This document shows positions 32,663 through 40,717 of a stretch of 64,000 nucleotides of DNA, in pieces (within the stretch, counting starts at the first letter, position 1; every line of letters starts with the position of its first letter). Below the pieces are notes generated by a model. That model worked only from the letters and a program-made list of their open reading frames with translations, made no database searches and had not been told where the DNA came from. The position numbers were made by a program, and so were the translations under genes. Source of the stretch: Ferrigenium straubiae (GTDB lineage: Bacteria > Pseudomonadota > Gammaproteobacteria > Burkholderiales > Gallionellaceae); the NCBI GenBank assembly GCA_019449655.1, contig JAHQXD010000002.1, positions 665,843 through 729,842 of the forward strand, in the 5' to 3' direction.

Positions 32663-33154
32663 TTAACATTTTTGCAAGCTTGGTAAAGGGTGTCCACCTA
32701 TTTCACAAGGTAGAGATGTAACCCACTCATCAAACCCCACATCTCTATCAAAAGTTAGAGGAATTCTTAGGGCTTTTTCATTTTCGTCATAAAGCAATGA
32801 GATGCCAGGAGCGTTTTGTGCAGAATTTCTTGAAATCAGACTAACGCCTTTTTCATATTTTCCGCAGTAATAAGAATAGGAACTGATATTGCTGCGATGC
32901 ATTTTTTTCGTGCCTAAAATGGTTGTAACCTCAACCGCATCAGGCAATAGAGTTACCTTGTAGCCGATGGATACAATGATTAATTGGTATAGAGAAAAAA
33001 TAACCACGATAAAACCGAATATCATTCCCCAAGACTTGTAACTGTCCGGGTGTTGTATGAGTGCTTGTGCAAATACTCCAAAAAATATGAAGCAAATCGC
33101 CCAACATAAAAATTGCTGACTTCCTCTCGGTTTGTAAACTCTCGGGTATGTCAT
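32663..33154 (-). CDS. Hypothetical membrane protein, probable cassette gene
   Basis: 163-aa protein of unknown function. Two transmembrane segments near the N-terminus (about 14-33 and 40-65) and a soluble C-terminal region (YKVTLLPDAVEVTTILGTKK onward) that looks like a bacterial PH-type domain. Base composition is clearly more AT-rich than the surroundings. It begins 21 nt after the GTTAGGC core of the attC site at 33.2 kb, as cassette genes do, but no attC is recognisable behind its stop, so its cassette may be 3'-truncated. Confidence 0.65.
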   Translation of the reverse strand: MTYPRVYKPRGSQQFLCWAICFIFFGVFAQALIQHPDSYKSWGMIFGFIVVIFSLYQLIIVSIGYKVTLLPDAVEVTTILGTKKMHRSNISSYSYYCGKYEKGVSLISRNSAQNAPGISLLYDENEKALRIPLTFDRDVGFDEWVTSLPCEIGGHPLPSLQKC

Positions 33155-33174
33155 TTTGAATATTTTCGGGAGAG

Positions 33175-33237
33175 GCCTAACGTGGAGCTAAGGGGCCGCG
33201 CGCTTTTGCGCGGTCCCGCTTGAGTGCAGGGTTAGAT
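33175..33237 (-). other. Integron attC recombination site
   Basis: Read on the minus strand it begins with core R'' ATCTAAC and ends with GTTAGGC (R'). Between them ACTCAAGCGGG and CCCCTTAGCT pair with the usual extrahelical base, and ACCGCGC-AAAA-GCGCGCGG forms the tip. The first bases of the cassette it belongs to (TTAGAT at the far end, 33.54 kb) are complementary to its own R'' core, the signature of a true cassette. The stop codon of the preceding gene lies inside it. Confidence 0.88.
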
Positions 33238-33543
33238 TTCGCAGTTGCCTATACGACTGAATTGCCATGAAGAATGAGGCACAGGCGAGGAGAAATGGAA
33301 TAGCTGCAGCGCCTTTATTTCCAAGGGCGAGACAAGCGGGGACGATAACAAGGGCAACTTTGGAACCAGAAAAATCGCAACCGATGGATGTAAAGACCCG
33401 GAACGAAAGCCAATAGGAGAGGATAGCAACCGTCAAAAAAAGAAGGATAGGCGCGACTCGCTTTTGTTGAAGCCGCTGTTTTCTGAGTTTGCTTGTTCGC
33501 TTGTCCATTCCGTTTCCGTAAGATGGTAGGCAGAGAAATCTAA
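33181..33543 (-). mobile_element. Complete 363-bp integron gene cassette without integrase
   Basis: Bounded by two G/TTRRRY recombination points: GTTAGAT at 33544-33538 and GTTAGGC at 33181-33175, both read on the minus strand. Contains one small gene and its attC. No integrase gene or attI occurs in the window, so this is an orphan (CALIN-like) cassette. The sequence before the left core (minus strand TACTTTAC) shows no attC. Confidence 0.82.
33188..33508 (-). CDS. Hypothetical cassette-encoded membrane protein
   Basis: 106-aa protein with a basic N-terminus and two hydrophobic segments (about 19-38 and 48-83). The C-terminus LTLHSSGTAQKRAAP is the reading of the attC site and recurs in unrelated cassette proteins, so the functional part ends near residue 90. 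Start ATG is about 35 nt from the cassette boundary. Function unknown; small membrane proteins are common in cassettes, including phage-defence ones. Confidence 0.7.
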   Translation of the reverse strand: MDKRTSKLRKQRLQQKRVAPILLFLTVAILSYWLSFRVFTSIGCDFSGSKVALVIVPACLALGNKGAAAIPFLLACASFFMAIQSYRQLRNLTLHSSGTAQKRAAP

Positions 33544-33586
33544 CGTAAAGTAGACACCCTAAAATTCACCGACAAAGGCGAGCCGC

Positions 33587-34390
33587 TCACTTGCCTTTCT
33601 CCATCCTGCGCTCCCGCATGTGCAGCTTCAGTTCCTCCCTGATTTCGCGCAGCTTGGCCTTCATGATCGCCTCGTTTTTGCTGCCGATGCGCATGAGGAT
33701 GCGCTGGCCGATGGAGCGGGCTTCGAGGTCGGGGTCGGCGTACTTGTAGTAAACGCTGGGCTGGATCAGCGCGACCGGCTCCTTGATGTTTGGCGCGGCG
33801 AGCAGGTCGTCGATGGCGACGATGAGGCGGTCGTTGAAGTATTTCTTCGGGTAGCCCAGCTCCTCGTAGGCCTCCTGGAACAGAGGGTAGAGGCGCACAT
33901 ACAGCCCGACCAGTTTCTTCGCGTCGATCGCCTCGGCGACCTTCATGTAGGGCGCGTAGCGCGCCGCGTTCTTCGGGCTGATGGTCAGGCCGTTTTCCTT
34001 GCCCTCGGTAACGAGCCAGCCTTCCGCGCGCTCGATGGGCATCACGTTCATCGGTGCGCGCCTCTGCGGCAGGTTGTCGATGGTGGCGACGATGTTGCGG
34101 ATGATGCGGTCGGTGCGGAAGACCTTCATCAGCGACTTGTTGCCGACCAGCCCGGCGAGGGCGTCGAGCACGAACTTGTCGCTCTCGCCGAGTGTGGGCA
34201 GCGGGGGCGGTACGGGAGGCGCCTCGATCACCTGGCGCACTTCTGGCTTGGGCGGCGGGGGAGGCGGTGCCTGCACCTGCATCGGCGGGGGCGGGGGAGG
34301 TGGGGCGGGCTTGAAGAGGAAATAGGCGGCGATGCCGCCGACGATGACGACTGCCGCAACAATAATGGCAACTGCGGTGTTCTTTTTCAT
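33587..34390 (-). CDS. DUF3014 domain protein
   Basis: 267-aa inner-membrane anchored protein. One N-terminal helix (AVAIIVAAVVIVGGIAAYFLF), a proline-rich linker with two runs of prolines (about 28-48), then a soluble domain (LPTLGESDKFVLDALAGLVG ... IRNIVATIDNLP ... NEAIMKAKLREIREEL) that matches DUF3014 from memory. Role unknown; the long proline linker suggests reach through the periplasm. Confidence 0.85.
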   Translation of the reverse strand: MKKNTAVAIIVAAVVIVGGIAAYFLFKPAPPPPPPPMQVQAPPPPPPKPEVRQVIEAPPVPPPLPTLGESDKFVLDALAGLVGNKSLMKVFRTDRIIRNIVATIDNLPQRRAPMNVMPIERAEGWLVTEGKENGLTISPKNAARYAPYMKVAEAIDAKKLVGLYVRLYPLFQEAYEELGYPKKYFNDRLIVAIDDLLAAPNIKEPVALIQPSVYYKYADPDLEARSIGQRILMRIGSKNEAIMKAKLREIREELKLHMRERRMEKGK

Positions 34391-34437
34391 GGTTCAGCCT
34401 CCTCGTTGAGTTACGGAGCCTTCGGGAATTCCGGCCC

Positions 34438-34553
34438 GTCATTCCGGCGAAGGCCGGAATCCAGTGTCCTGGTTGCGGTACAACCTGAAGGTTGTGCCTT
34501 TACTGAAATTTCATTTTCGATAAGCTGGACACCGGCCTTCGCCGGTGCGACGA
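34438..34553. repeat. MITE-like element with inverted ends (family A, copy 1)
   Basis: Left end CGTCATTCCGGCGAAGGCCGG and right end CCGGCCTTCGCCGGTGCGACG form near-perfect inverted repeats, each also a hairpin. A further ACAACCT-GAA-GGTTGT hairpin lies inside. Right-end changes are compensated within its own hairpin. Same family at 51.46 kb and 52.43 kb. Confidence 0.7.
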
Positions 34554-34567
34554 ATCCATAAGGCCTG

Positions 34568-35617
34568 TTATGCCACCGTCACTTCCTTCGATGCATACAC
34601 ATCCTGGATCGCATTCAATAGTGTCACGCCGTCCTGCATCGGCTTCTGGAACGCCTTGCGCCCCGAAATCAGTCCCATGCCGCCCGCGCGCTTGTTGATG
34701 ACCGCGGTGCGCACCGCTTGCTGCAGGTCGTTCTTGCCCGACTCGCCGCCGGAGTTGATCAGGCCGGCGCGCCCCATGTAGCAGTTCGCGACCTGGTAGC
34801 GCACCAGGTCGATCGGGTGGTCGGTGGTCAGTTCGCTGTACACCTTGGGGCTGGTCTTGCCGAACTTGATCGCGTTGTAGCCGCCGTTGTTCTCGGCCAT
34901 CTTCTGCTTGATGATGTCGGCGTTGATCGTCACGCCGAGGTGGTTGGCCTGGCCGGTGAGATCGGCGGCGACATGGTAATCCTTGTCGGCGGTCTTGAAC
35001 GCCGGGTTGCGCAGGTAGGCCCAGAGGATCGTCGCCATGCCGAGCTCGTGCGCGCGCTCGAAGGCATCGGAGATTTCCTGGATCTGGCGGCGTGATTCGG
35101 GTGAGCCGTAGAAAATCGTCGCGCCGACCGCCACCGCGCCCATGTCGAAGGCCTGCTCGACGCTCGCGAACAGCGTCTGGTCGAACTCGTTGGGGTAGGT
35201 GAGCAGTTCGTTGTGGTTGATCTTCACGATGAACGGAATCTTGTGCGCGTATTTGCGCGCGACCGAGCCGAGCACGCCGAGCGTCGAGGCCACGCCGTTG
35301 CAGCCGCCCTCGATGGCGAGTTTGACGATGTTCTCGGGGTCGAAATAGATCGGGTTGGGCGCGAACGACGCGCCGCCGGAATGTTCCACGCCCTGATCCA
35401 CCGGCAGCAGCGACAGGTAGCCGGTGTTCGCGAGCCGCCCGGTGCCGTAGAGCGCCTGCAGGCTGCGCAGCACACCGGGCTTGCGGTCCTTCATCGCGAC
35501 CACGCGGTCCACGTAATCCGGCCCCGGCAGGTGCAGCGCTTCCTTCCTGATGCCGGTGCAGCGATAGCCCAGCAAATGCTCTGCTTCTTCACCCAGTAAT
35601 TGCACGATGTTCGTCAT
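34568..35617 (-). CDS. Class I fructose-bisphosphate aldolase (DhnA/FbaB type)
   Basis: 349-aa Schiff-base aldolase cleaving fructose-1,6-bisphosphate. [20 protein letters not shown] is the phosphate/substrate region, the lysine of [12 protein letters not shown] and the lysine in [10 protein letters not shown] are candidates for Schiff-base formation, and [16 protein letters not shown] is conserved. No metal-binding histidine set of class II. AAGGAG ribosome binding site. Divergent from purT. Confidence 0.95.
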   Translation of the reverse strand: MTNIVQLLGEEAEHLLGYRCTGIRKEALHLPGPDYVDRVVAMKDRKPGVLRSLQALYGTGRLANTGYLSLLPVDQGVEHSGGASFAPNPIYFDPENIVKLAIEGGCNGVASTLGVLGSVARKYAHKIPFIVKINHNELLTYPNEFDQTLFASVEQAFDMGAVAVGATIFYGSPESRRQIQEISDAFERAHELGMATILWAYLRNPAFKTADKDYHVAADLTGQANHLGVTINADIIKQKMAENNGGYNAIKFGKTSPKVYSELTTDHPIDLVRYQVANCYMGRAGLINSGGESGKNDLQQAVRTAVINKRAGGMGLISGRKAFQKPMQDGVTLLNAIQDVYASKEVTVA

Positions 35618-35691
35618 GGTCTCGCTCCTTATGGTGGGACACTTCTCGGAGAAACACTGGAAAGCTCGCCCGGCTATCTTACTCCTCTGTG

Positions 35692-35697
35692 TATAAT
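35692..35697 (+). promoter_or_regulatory. Probable -10 box of purT
   Basis: TATAAT in GTGTATAATTTTGCGC, 33 nt before the purT ATG, in the 112-bp gap between divergent fba and purT. No good -35 box at 16-18 nt. No PurR-type operator is visible. Confidence 0.45.
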
Positions 35698-35729
35698 TTT
35701 GCGCATTTCAAACACCAGTCACGGACAGC

Positions 35730-36950
35730 ATGACCACCCCAATCAAACCGCTCATCTTCGGCACCCCGCTCACCCCTTCCGCGATCCGCGTCATGCTGCT
35801 CGGCAGCGGCGAGCTCGGCAAGGAAGTCATCATCGCGCTGCAGCGCCTCGGCGTGGAGGCCATCGCCGTGGATCGCTACGCCGATTCGCCCGGCCAGCAG
35901 GTGGCGCACCATGCGCGCGTCATCAACATGATGGACGGGGCGCAACTGCGCGCGCTGATCGAAAAGGAGAAGCCGCACCTCGTCGTGCCGGAGATCGAGG
36001 CGATCGCCACCGACACACTGGTCGAGATCGAGCGCGAAGGGCTGGCGCGCGTCATCCCGACCGCGCGCGCCGCCAGGCTCACGATGAACCGCGAGGGCAT
36101 CCGCCGCCTCGTCGCCGAGACCTTGAAGCTGCCGGTCTCACCTTATCGTTTTGCTAACAGCCTGGAGGAGCTGCGCGCCGCGATCGCGGAGATCGGCTAC
36201 CCGTGTTTCGTCAAGCCGCTGATGTCGTCCTCTGGCAAGGGGCAGTCGAAAGTGGATAGTGCGGCGGATATCGAGGCCGCGTGGAACTACGCCGCCAGCG
36301 GCTCGCGTGTCACGCAGGATCGCGTGATCGTCGAGGGCATGATTGCCTTCGACTACGAGATCACCCAGCTCACGGTGCGCGCGATGGGCAGTAACGGTGA
36401 GGTCGAGACGCATTTTTGCGAACCCATCGGGCACTTGCAGGTGCACGGTGATTACGTCGAAAGCTGGCAGCCGCAGGCCATGTCGCCGCTCGCCCTGCAA
36501 CGCGCGCGCGACATTGCAAAGAAGGTCACCGACGCCCTCGGCGGTCTCGGCATCTTCGGCGTCGAATTATTCATCAAGGGCGACGAGGTCTGGTTCAGCG
36601 AAGTCAGCCCGCGCCCGCACGACACCGGCATGGTCACGATGTGCAGCCAGCGCTTCAGCGAGTTCGAACTCCACGCGCGCGCCATCCTCGGCCTGCCGGT
36701 GGATGTGAGCCTCAAGGCACCGGGCGCCTCGGCGGTGATCTACGGGCAACTGGAGGAGCAGGGCATCGCCTTCGCGGGCGTGGAAGAAGCCCTGCGCGTG
36801 CCGCAATCGGATATCCGTTTGTTCGGCAAGCCGGAATCCTTCGCACGCCGCCGCATGGGCGTGGCGCTGGCGAACGGCAGGGATACCGGCGAGGCGCGGG
36901 AGCGCGCGAAGCTCGCGGCGGGAAAGGTGAAGCCGGTCAGGGGAGGCTAA
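35730..36950 (+). CDS. purT: Formate-dependent phosphoribosylglycinamide formyltransferase
   Basis: 406-aa ATP-grasp enzyme making formyl-GAR from GAR, formate and ATP, the folate-independent step of purine synthesis. N-terminal [17 protein letters not shown] and [13 protein letters not shown]-grasp [26 protein letters not shown]. Length agrees with E. coli PurT (392 aa). No purN in the window to compare. Confidence 0.97.
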   Translation: MTTPIKPLIFGTPLTPSAIRVMLLGSGELGKEVIIALQRLGVEAIAVDRYADSPGQQVAHHARVINMMDGAQLRALIEKEKPHLVVPEIEAIATDTLVEIEREGLARVIPTARAARLTMNREGIRRLVAETLKLPVSPYRFANSLEELRAAIAEIGYPCFVKPLMSSSGKGQSKVDSAADIEAAWNYAASGSRVTQDRVIVEGMIAFDYEITQLTVRAMGSNGEVETHFCEPIGHLQVHGDYVESWQPQAMSPLALQRARDIAKKVTDALGGLGIFGVELFIKGDEVWFSEVSPRPHDTGMVTMCSQRFSEFELHARAILGLPVDVSLKAPGASAVIYGQLEEQGIAFAGVEEALRVPQSDIRLFGKPESFARRRMGVALANGRDTGEARERAKLAAGKVKPVRGG

Positions 36951-36988
36951 GGTGTGGTGAGGTGTCGAACCACAACGGATGTGGCGCG

Positions 36989-37028
36989 CACTCCATTCAT
37001 GCTTCGATACCTCAGCATGAACGGAGTG
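36989..37028. terminator. Palindromic repeat between purT and convergent gene
   Basis: CACTCCATTCATGCT (36989-37003) pairs with AGCATGAACGGAGTG (37014-37028) with one mismatch and a 10-nt loop. The CATGCTTCGATACCTCAGCATGAACGG core is a dispersed repeat type seen in many proteobacteria (from memory). Positioned as a bidirectional terminator. Confidence 0.6.
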
Positions 37029-37067
37029 TATTGTTTTGCGTAACCGTAATTGCTCTGCGCTGCCTGC

Positions 37068-37298
37068 CTACGGAGCCCCGCCGCAGTCATAGATACCCGC
37101 CTTGGTGCGTTCCATTTCTTCCTTCATGCTGTAATGGTGCCCCGCCGCGCCAGCCGCGATGACGGCCGGGCTGGGATGCCCCTCGTATTCCAGCAGTGAC
37201 TTGATGGCGCCGTTGATATCGTTTATCGGCGGCACTTCGAGCAACGCCAGGCGATCGTAGACGTCCTGGTCAATCGTGACTTGTACTTGGTTTGACAT
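37068..37298 (-). CDS. Small protein, ribbon-helix-helix/antitoxin-like
   Basis: 76-aa protein. VQVTIDQDVYDRLALLEVPP at the N-terminus has the beta-strand plus helix look of RHH-type DNA-binding or antitoxin proteins; the C-terminal half (EEMERTKAGIYDCGG) is charged. The ATG of MSNQVQ has AAGGAGG 7-8 nt upstream; a longer in-frame start has none. No toxin gene beside it. Function not recognised. Confidence 0.6.
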   Translation of the reverse strand: MSNQVQVTIDQDVYDRLALLEVPPINDINGAIKSLLEYEGHPSPAVIAAGAAGHHYSMKEEMERTKAGIYDCGGAP

Positions 37299-37451
37299 GA
37301 TAGCCTCCTTGGGAATGTGGATAGACACGAGCAAAGTCTAGTCCGAACATCGGGGCATTTATATAGGGCCTATTACCTACCGTTGAACCGGAAGGCGTAG
37401 CCCATCGTAATGAGGTTTTGCCGGGTCGAAGCGCCGGGCAGGCGCTTCCCG

Positions 37452-38486
37452 TCACGGCGCCGGATTCGGGAAAACCTTATGCACCGCCTCGATCTTCTCC
37501 AGCACTTCCGCCGTCAGTGCCACCTCCGCGCTGTCCAGATTTTCCTGCAGCTGCCGCACGCTGGTCGCGCCGAGGATCACGCTGGTGGCGAACCAGCGCG
37601 TGCGCGCGTAGGCGAGCGCCATCTGTGCCGGGCTGAGCCCCGCTTCGTTCGCGATGCGCACATATTCCTTCGTGGCGGCAGGCACGTTGGGCTTGTGGTA
37701 GCGCTGGCCGAAGCCGGGAAATAAGGTAACGCGCCCTTTTTCCTGCGGATCGGCGAGGTACTTGCCGGTAAGCCAGCCGAACGCCAGCGGGCTGTAGGCG
37801 AGCAGGCCGACGTTCGTATGGCGGCAGACTTCGGTGAGGCCGCTCTCGAAGGTGCGGTTCATCAGATGGTAGGCGTTCTGTATTGAAATAATTTTCGGCA
37901 GGCCGAGTTGCCCGGCGCAGCGCAGGAATTCCATCACGCCCCACGGCGTCTCGTTGGACAGTCCGATGTGGCGCACCTTGCCGGCCTTGACCAGATCGTC
38001 CAGCGCCTGCAACTGCTCGGCGATCGGCACGCTGTCGCGCTCCTGCGCCGCATCGTAACTGGTTGCGCCGAACATCGGTACGTAGCGATCCGGCCAGTGG
38101 ATTTGATACAAGTCTACGTAGTCGGTCTGCAAACGGCGCAGGCTGCCGTCGATCGCTGCGTTGATCTGCGCGCGGTCGATGCGCGGGCCGCCGCGTATCC
38201 ACGAAAAACCGCGCGCCGGCCCGGCGATCTTGCTCGCGACGACCAATTGGTCGCGCCGCTGGCGCTTGAGCCAGGTGCCGAGGTAGCTCTCGGTGCGGCC
38301 TGCCGTTTCGGCGCGCGGTGCGACGGGGTACATCTCGGCGGTATCGATGAAATTCACGCCATGCGCCACCGCGAGGTCGAGCTGCGCGTGCGCCTCGACC
38401 TCGCTGTTCTGCTCGCCGAAGGTCATCGTGCCGAGACTCAATGTCGACACCATCAGGTTGCTGTTGCCAAGTTTGCGGTATTCCAT
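37452..38486 (-). CDS. tas: NADP(H)-dependent aldo-keto reductase Tas
   Basis: 344-aa aldo-keto reductase barrel. MEYRKLGNSNLMVSTLSLGT and MTFGEQNSEVEAHAQLDLAV match E. coli Tas closely. Catalytic residues: D in NFIDTAEMYP, Tyr in that motif, Lys in VASKIAG, His in YQIHWPDRY. Physiological substrate unknown; downstream of the convergent small gene and same strand as mnmH. Confidence 0.93.
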   Translation of the reverse strand: MEYRKLGNSNLMVSTLSLGTMTFGEQNSEVEAHAQLDLAVAHGVNFIDTAEMYPVAPRAETAGRTESYLGTWLKRQRRDQLVVASKIAGPARGFSWIRGGPRIDRAQINAAIDGSLRRLQTDYVDLYQIHWPDRYVPMFGATSYDAAQERDSVPIAEQLQALDDLVKAGKVRHIGLSNETPWGVMEFLRCAGQLGLPKIISIQNAYHLMNRTFESGLTEVCRHTNVGLLAYSPLAFGWLTGKYLADPQEKGRVTLFPGFGQRYHKPNVPAATKEYVRIANEAGLSPAQMALAYARTRWFATSVILGATSVRQLQENLDSAEVALTAEVLEKIEAVHKVFPNPAP

Positions 38487-38503
38487 ATCCGGTCCGGAAA
38501 AAT

Positions 38504-38555
38504 AGTAGGTCGGGTTTCAATCCGACACACCCTGTCAGGCTAAAGCCTGACCTAC
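38504..38555. repeat. Double-hairpin repeat (BIME-like) between mnmH and tas
   Basis: Two neighbouring hairpins: GTCGG-GTTTCAAT-CCGAC and GTCAGGC-TAAA-GCCTGAC, enclosed by GTAGG and CCTAC. The right edge contains the stop codon of mnmH. A REP-type unit distinct from the one flanking the RAYT at 3 kb. Confidence 0.75.
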
Positions 38556-39586
38556 AACATGGCCGCTACCGAGTGCAGCGCATCCGGCGACAGGCTCGCA
38601 AGCGGGATGCGCCGCGCCTCATCGAGATTCGCATAGTGGTTGGAGGTCGCGCGGAAGTAGCTCGGGTCGTAGTGCAGCGTGAGCAGCTCGGCGACCAGCG
38701 CGGAAAAGTCGCCGGCGCGGATCAATGCGGCCCAGTTCTCCAGCCGCTTGGCGCCGTGGAAGCGGTGTAGCGCCTGCAGATGCGCGATCAGCGTCTCCGG
38801 GCTTTCGGGGTAGTGGCGGTAGTCCTCCAGCAGCCCGGCGACGCGCAGATCGAGCGGCGTCTCCAGCAGCAGGCACTTACCGGCGTGCATCGCGCCGGAC
38901 AGCGCATCGGGCAGGGTGAGGTTGCCGATCTTGCTGCTCTCCGCCTCCACGTAAACCGGGCGCGCCGGGTCGAGCTGCCGCAGTGCCTGCAGCAACTCGC
39001 TGTCGAATTGTTTCTGCGAGGGCTGCGGTTCTCCGGGCAGCCTGCCCAGCACCGAGCCGCGGTGCCGCGCGAGCGCTTCGAGGTCGAGCACCTGCCAGCC
39101 ATTATTAGCCAGCGCCGCGAGCAGGCGGCTCTTGCCCGAGCCGGTCGGGCCGCAGATCACGTTGAATGCAAACTGCTGCGGCAGGCGGGCGAGTTCATCC
39201 AGCACGCCGCGCCGGTAAGTCTTGTAGCCGCCATCGAGCTGGTGTGCCGCCCAGCCGACCTGCGCGAGGATGATGCACATCGCGCCGCTGCGCTGCCCGC
39301 CGCGCCAGCAGTAGACCAGCGGGCGCCACGACTTGGGGTGGTCGTGGAAGCGCGTCTGCAGGTGATGCGCGATGTTCTTCGCGACCAGCGCAGCACCCAT
39401 CTTGCGCGCCTCGAACGGCGACACCTGCTTGTACAGCGTACCGACTTTGACGCGCTCCTCGTCGGACAGCACCGGGCAGTTGATCGCGCCGGGAATGTGA
39501 TCCTCGGCGAATTCCGCCGGGGTGCGCACGTCGATAATTTCGTCAAATTCGCCGAGCTGTGATAGGTTCGCGGTTCTGAAAAGCAT
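38552..39586 (-). CDS. mnmH: tRNA 2-selenouridine synthase
   Basis: 344-aa enzyme replacing sulfur by selenium at U34 of some tRNAs, using selenophosphate. N-terminal rhodanese domain with DVRTPAEFAEDHIPGA and catalytic cysteine in LVYCWRGGQRSGAM; C-terminal P-loop domain with ICGPTGSGKSRLL. I start at MLFRTANLSQ; upstream open frame is the shadow of selD. Divergent from selD, which supplies its selenophosphate; only 19 bp separate the two start codons. Confidence 0.95.
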   Translation of the reverse strand: MLFRTANLSQLGEFDEIIDVRTPAEFAEDHIPGAINCPVLSDEERVKVGTLYKQVSPFEARKMGAALVAKNIAHHLQTRFHDHPKSWRPLVYCWRGGQRSGAMCIILAQVGWAAHQLDGGYKTYRRGVLDELARLPQQFAFNVICGPTGSGKSRLLAALANNGWQVLDLEALARHRGSVLGRLPGEPQPSQKQFDSELLQALRQLDPARPVYVEAESSKIGNLTLPDALSGAMHAGKCLLLETPLDLRVAGLLEDYRHYPESPETLIAHLQALHRFHGAKRLENWAALIRAGDFSALVAELLTLHYDPSYFRATSNHYANLDEARRIPLASLSPDALHSVAAML

Positions 39587-39605
39587 TGTTGAAAGAGGAG
39601 TTGAT

Positions 39606-40646
39606 GTGTCTGAAGTGAAATTGACCCAATTGTCGCACGGTGGCGGCTGCGGCTGCAAAATCGCACCGGCGCTGCTGCAGCAGATCCTGGGCGAGGCCAA
39701 GCAAAAGCTGCCGTTCGCCGACCTGCTGGTCGGCACCGAGACCAGCGACGATGCGGCGGTGTACCGCCTCAACGACCGGCAGGCGGTCATCGCGACCACC
39801 GATTTCTTCATGCCCATCGTCGACGATCCCTTCGACTTCGGCTGCATCGCCGCGACCAACGCGCTCTCCGACGTGTACGCGATGGGCGGCACGCCGATCA
39901 TGGCGCTGGCCATCGTCGGCATGCCGGTCAACAAGCTGCCGGTCGAGGCGATCCGCGCGATCCTGCGGGGCGGCGAGGCTGTCTGCGAGGAGGCTGGCAT
40001 CCCACTCGCGGGCGGGCATTCCATCGATACCCCTGAGCCGATCTACGGGCTGGTGGCCATCGGCATCGTGCATCCCGAGAGGCTCAAGAAAAACAGCGGT
40101 GCGCGGGCGGGCGATGTGCTGATCCTCGGCAAGGGGCTGGGTGTAGGTGTGCTCGCTGCTGCGCTGAAGAAGGGCGCGCTGTCCGCCGAGGGCTATGCGC
40201 AACTGATCGCCATCACCACCCAGCTCAACACGGTGGGCAGCACGCTGTCCGAATCGGACGGCGTGCACGCGCTGACCGACGTGACCGGCTTCGGCCTGCT
40301 CGGCCACCTGCTGGAAATATGCCGCGGCTCCGGGCTGGGCGCGGAGCTGAAGTTCGACCGGGTGCCGGTGCTCCCCGAGGCGCTCCCGCTCGCGCAGCAG
40401 GGTATCGGCCCCGGCGCGATCGAGCGCAACCTCGCGAGCTACGGGCATGAAGTGGACTTCGCGCCGCACCTGGAGGAATGGCAGCGCCGCCTGCTCGCCG
40501 ACGCGCAGACCAGCGGCGGGCTGCTGGTGAGCGTCGCGCCGGAGGCGGCGGACGGGGTGCTGGACTGCTTCAGGAGCGCCGGGTTCGCGCATGCGGCGGT
40601 GATCGGCGAGATGCTGCAGGGTGCGCCGAAGGTAACGGTAATTTAG
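39606..40646 (+). CDS. selD: Selenide, water dikinase
   Basis: 346-aa enzyme making selenophosphate from selenide and ATP. The active-site region LSHGGGCGCKIAP has cysteine, not selenocysteine; VGTETSDDAAVYRL and AIVGMPVNKLP follow. I choose the GTG at codon VSEVKLTQ because AGAGGAG is 5 nt upstream; the open frame before it overlaps mnmH. The product is used by MnmH; no selA/selB in the window. Confidence 0.95.
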   Translation: MSEVKLTQLSHGGGCGCKIAPALLQQILGEAKQKLPFADLLVGTETSDDAAVYRLNDRQAVIATTDFFMPIVDDPFDFGCIAATNALSDVYAMGGTPIMALAIVGMPVNKLPVEAIRAILRGGEAVCEEAGIPLAGGHSIDTPEPIYGLVAIGIVHPERLKKNSGARAGDVLILGKGLGVGVLAAALKKGALSAEGYAQLIAITTQLNTVGSTLSESDGVHALTDVTGFGLLGHLLEICRGSGLGAELKFDRVPVLPEALPLAQQGIGPGAIERNLASYGHEVDFAPHLEEWQRRLLADAQTSGGLLVSVAPEAADGVLDCFRSAGFAHAAVIGEMLQGAPKVTVI

Positions 40647-40647
40647 A

Positions 40648-40668
40648 AGCTGTCTGAAAATTGCAGCG
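40648..40668. repeat. Solo arm of dispersed palindrome family
   Basis: AGCTGTCTGAAAATTGCAGCG matches the outer flank of the palindrome at 15.09 kb (reverse complement AGCTGTCTTAAAAATTCGCG). No second arm is present here, so it looks like a relic in the selD-murJ gap. Confidence 0.45.
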
Positions 40669-40717
40669 TCGGCCGCAATGATATGATGCGCGGCGTTTGC
40701 AGCGTAAACACAAGACA

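Noticed and set aside
32461-33600. Integron integrase or attI next to the cassette
   Set aside because: Neighbouring genes are an HDOD protein and a DUF3014 protein; no tyrosine recombinase motif occurs in either.
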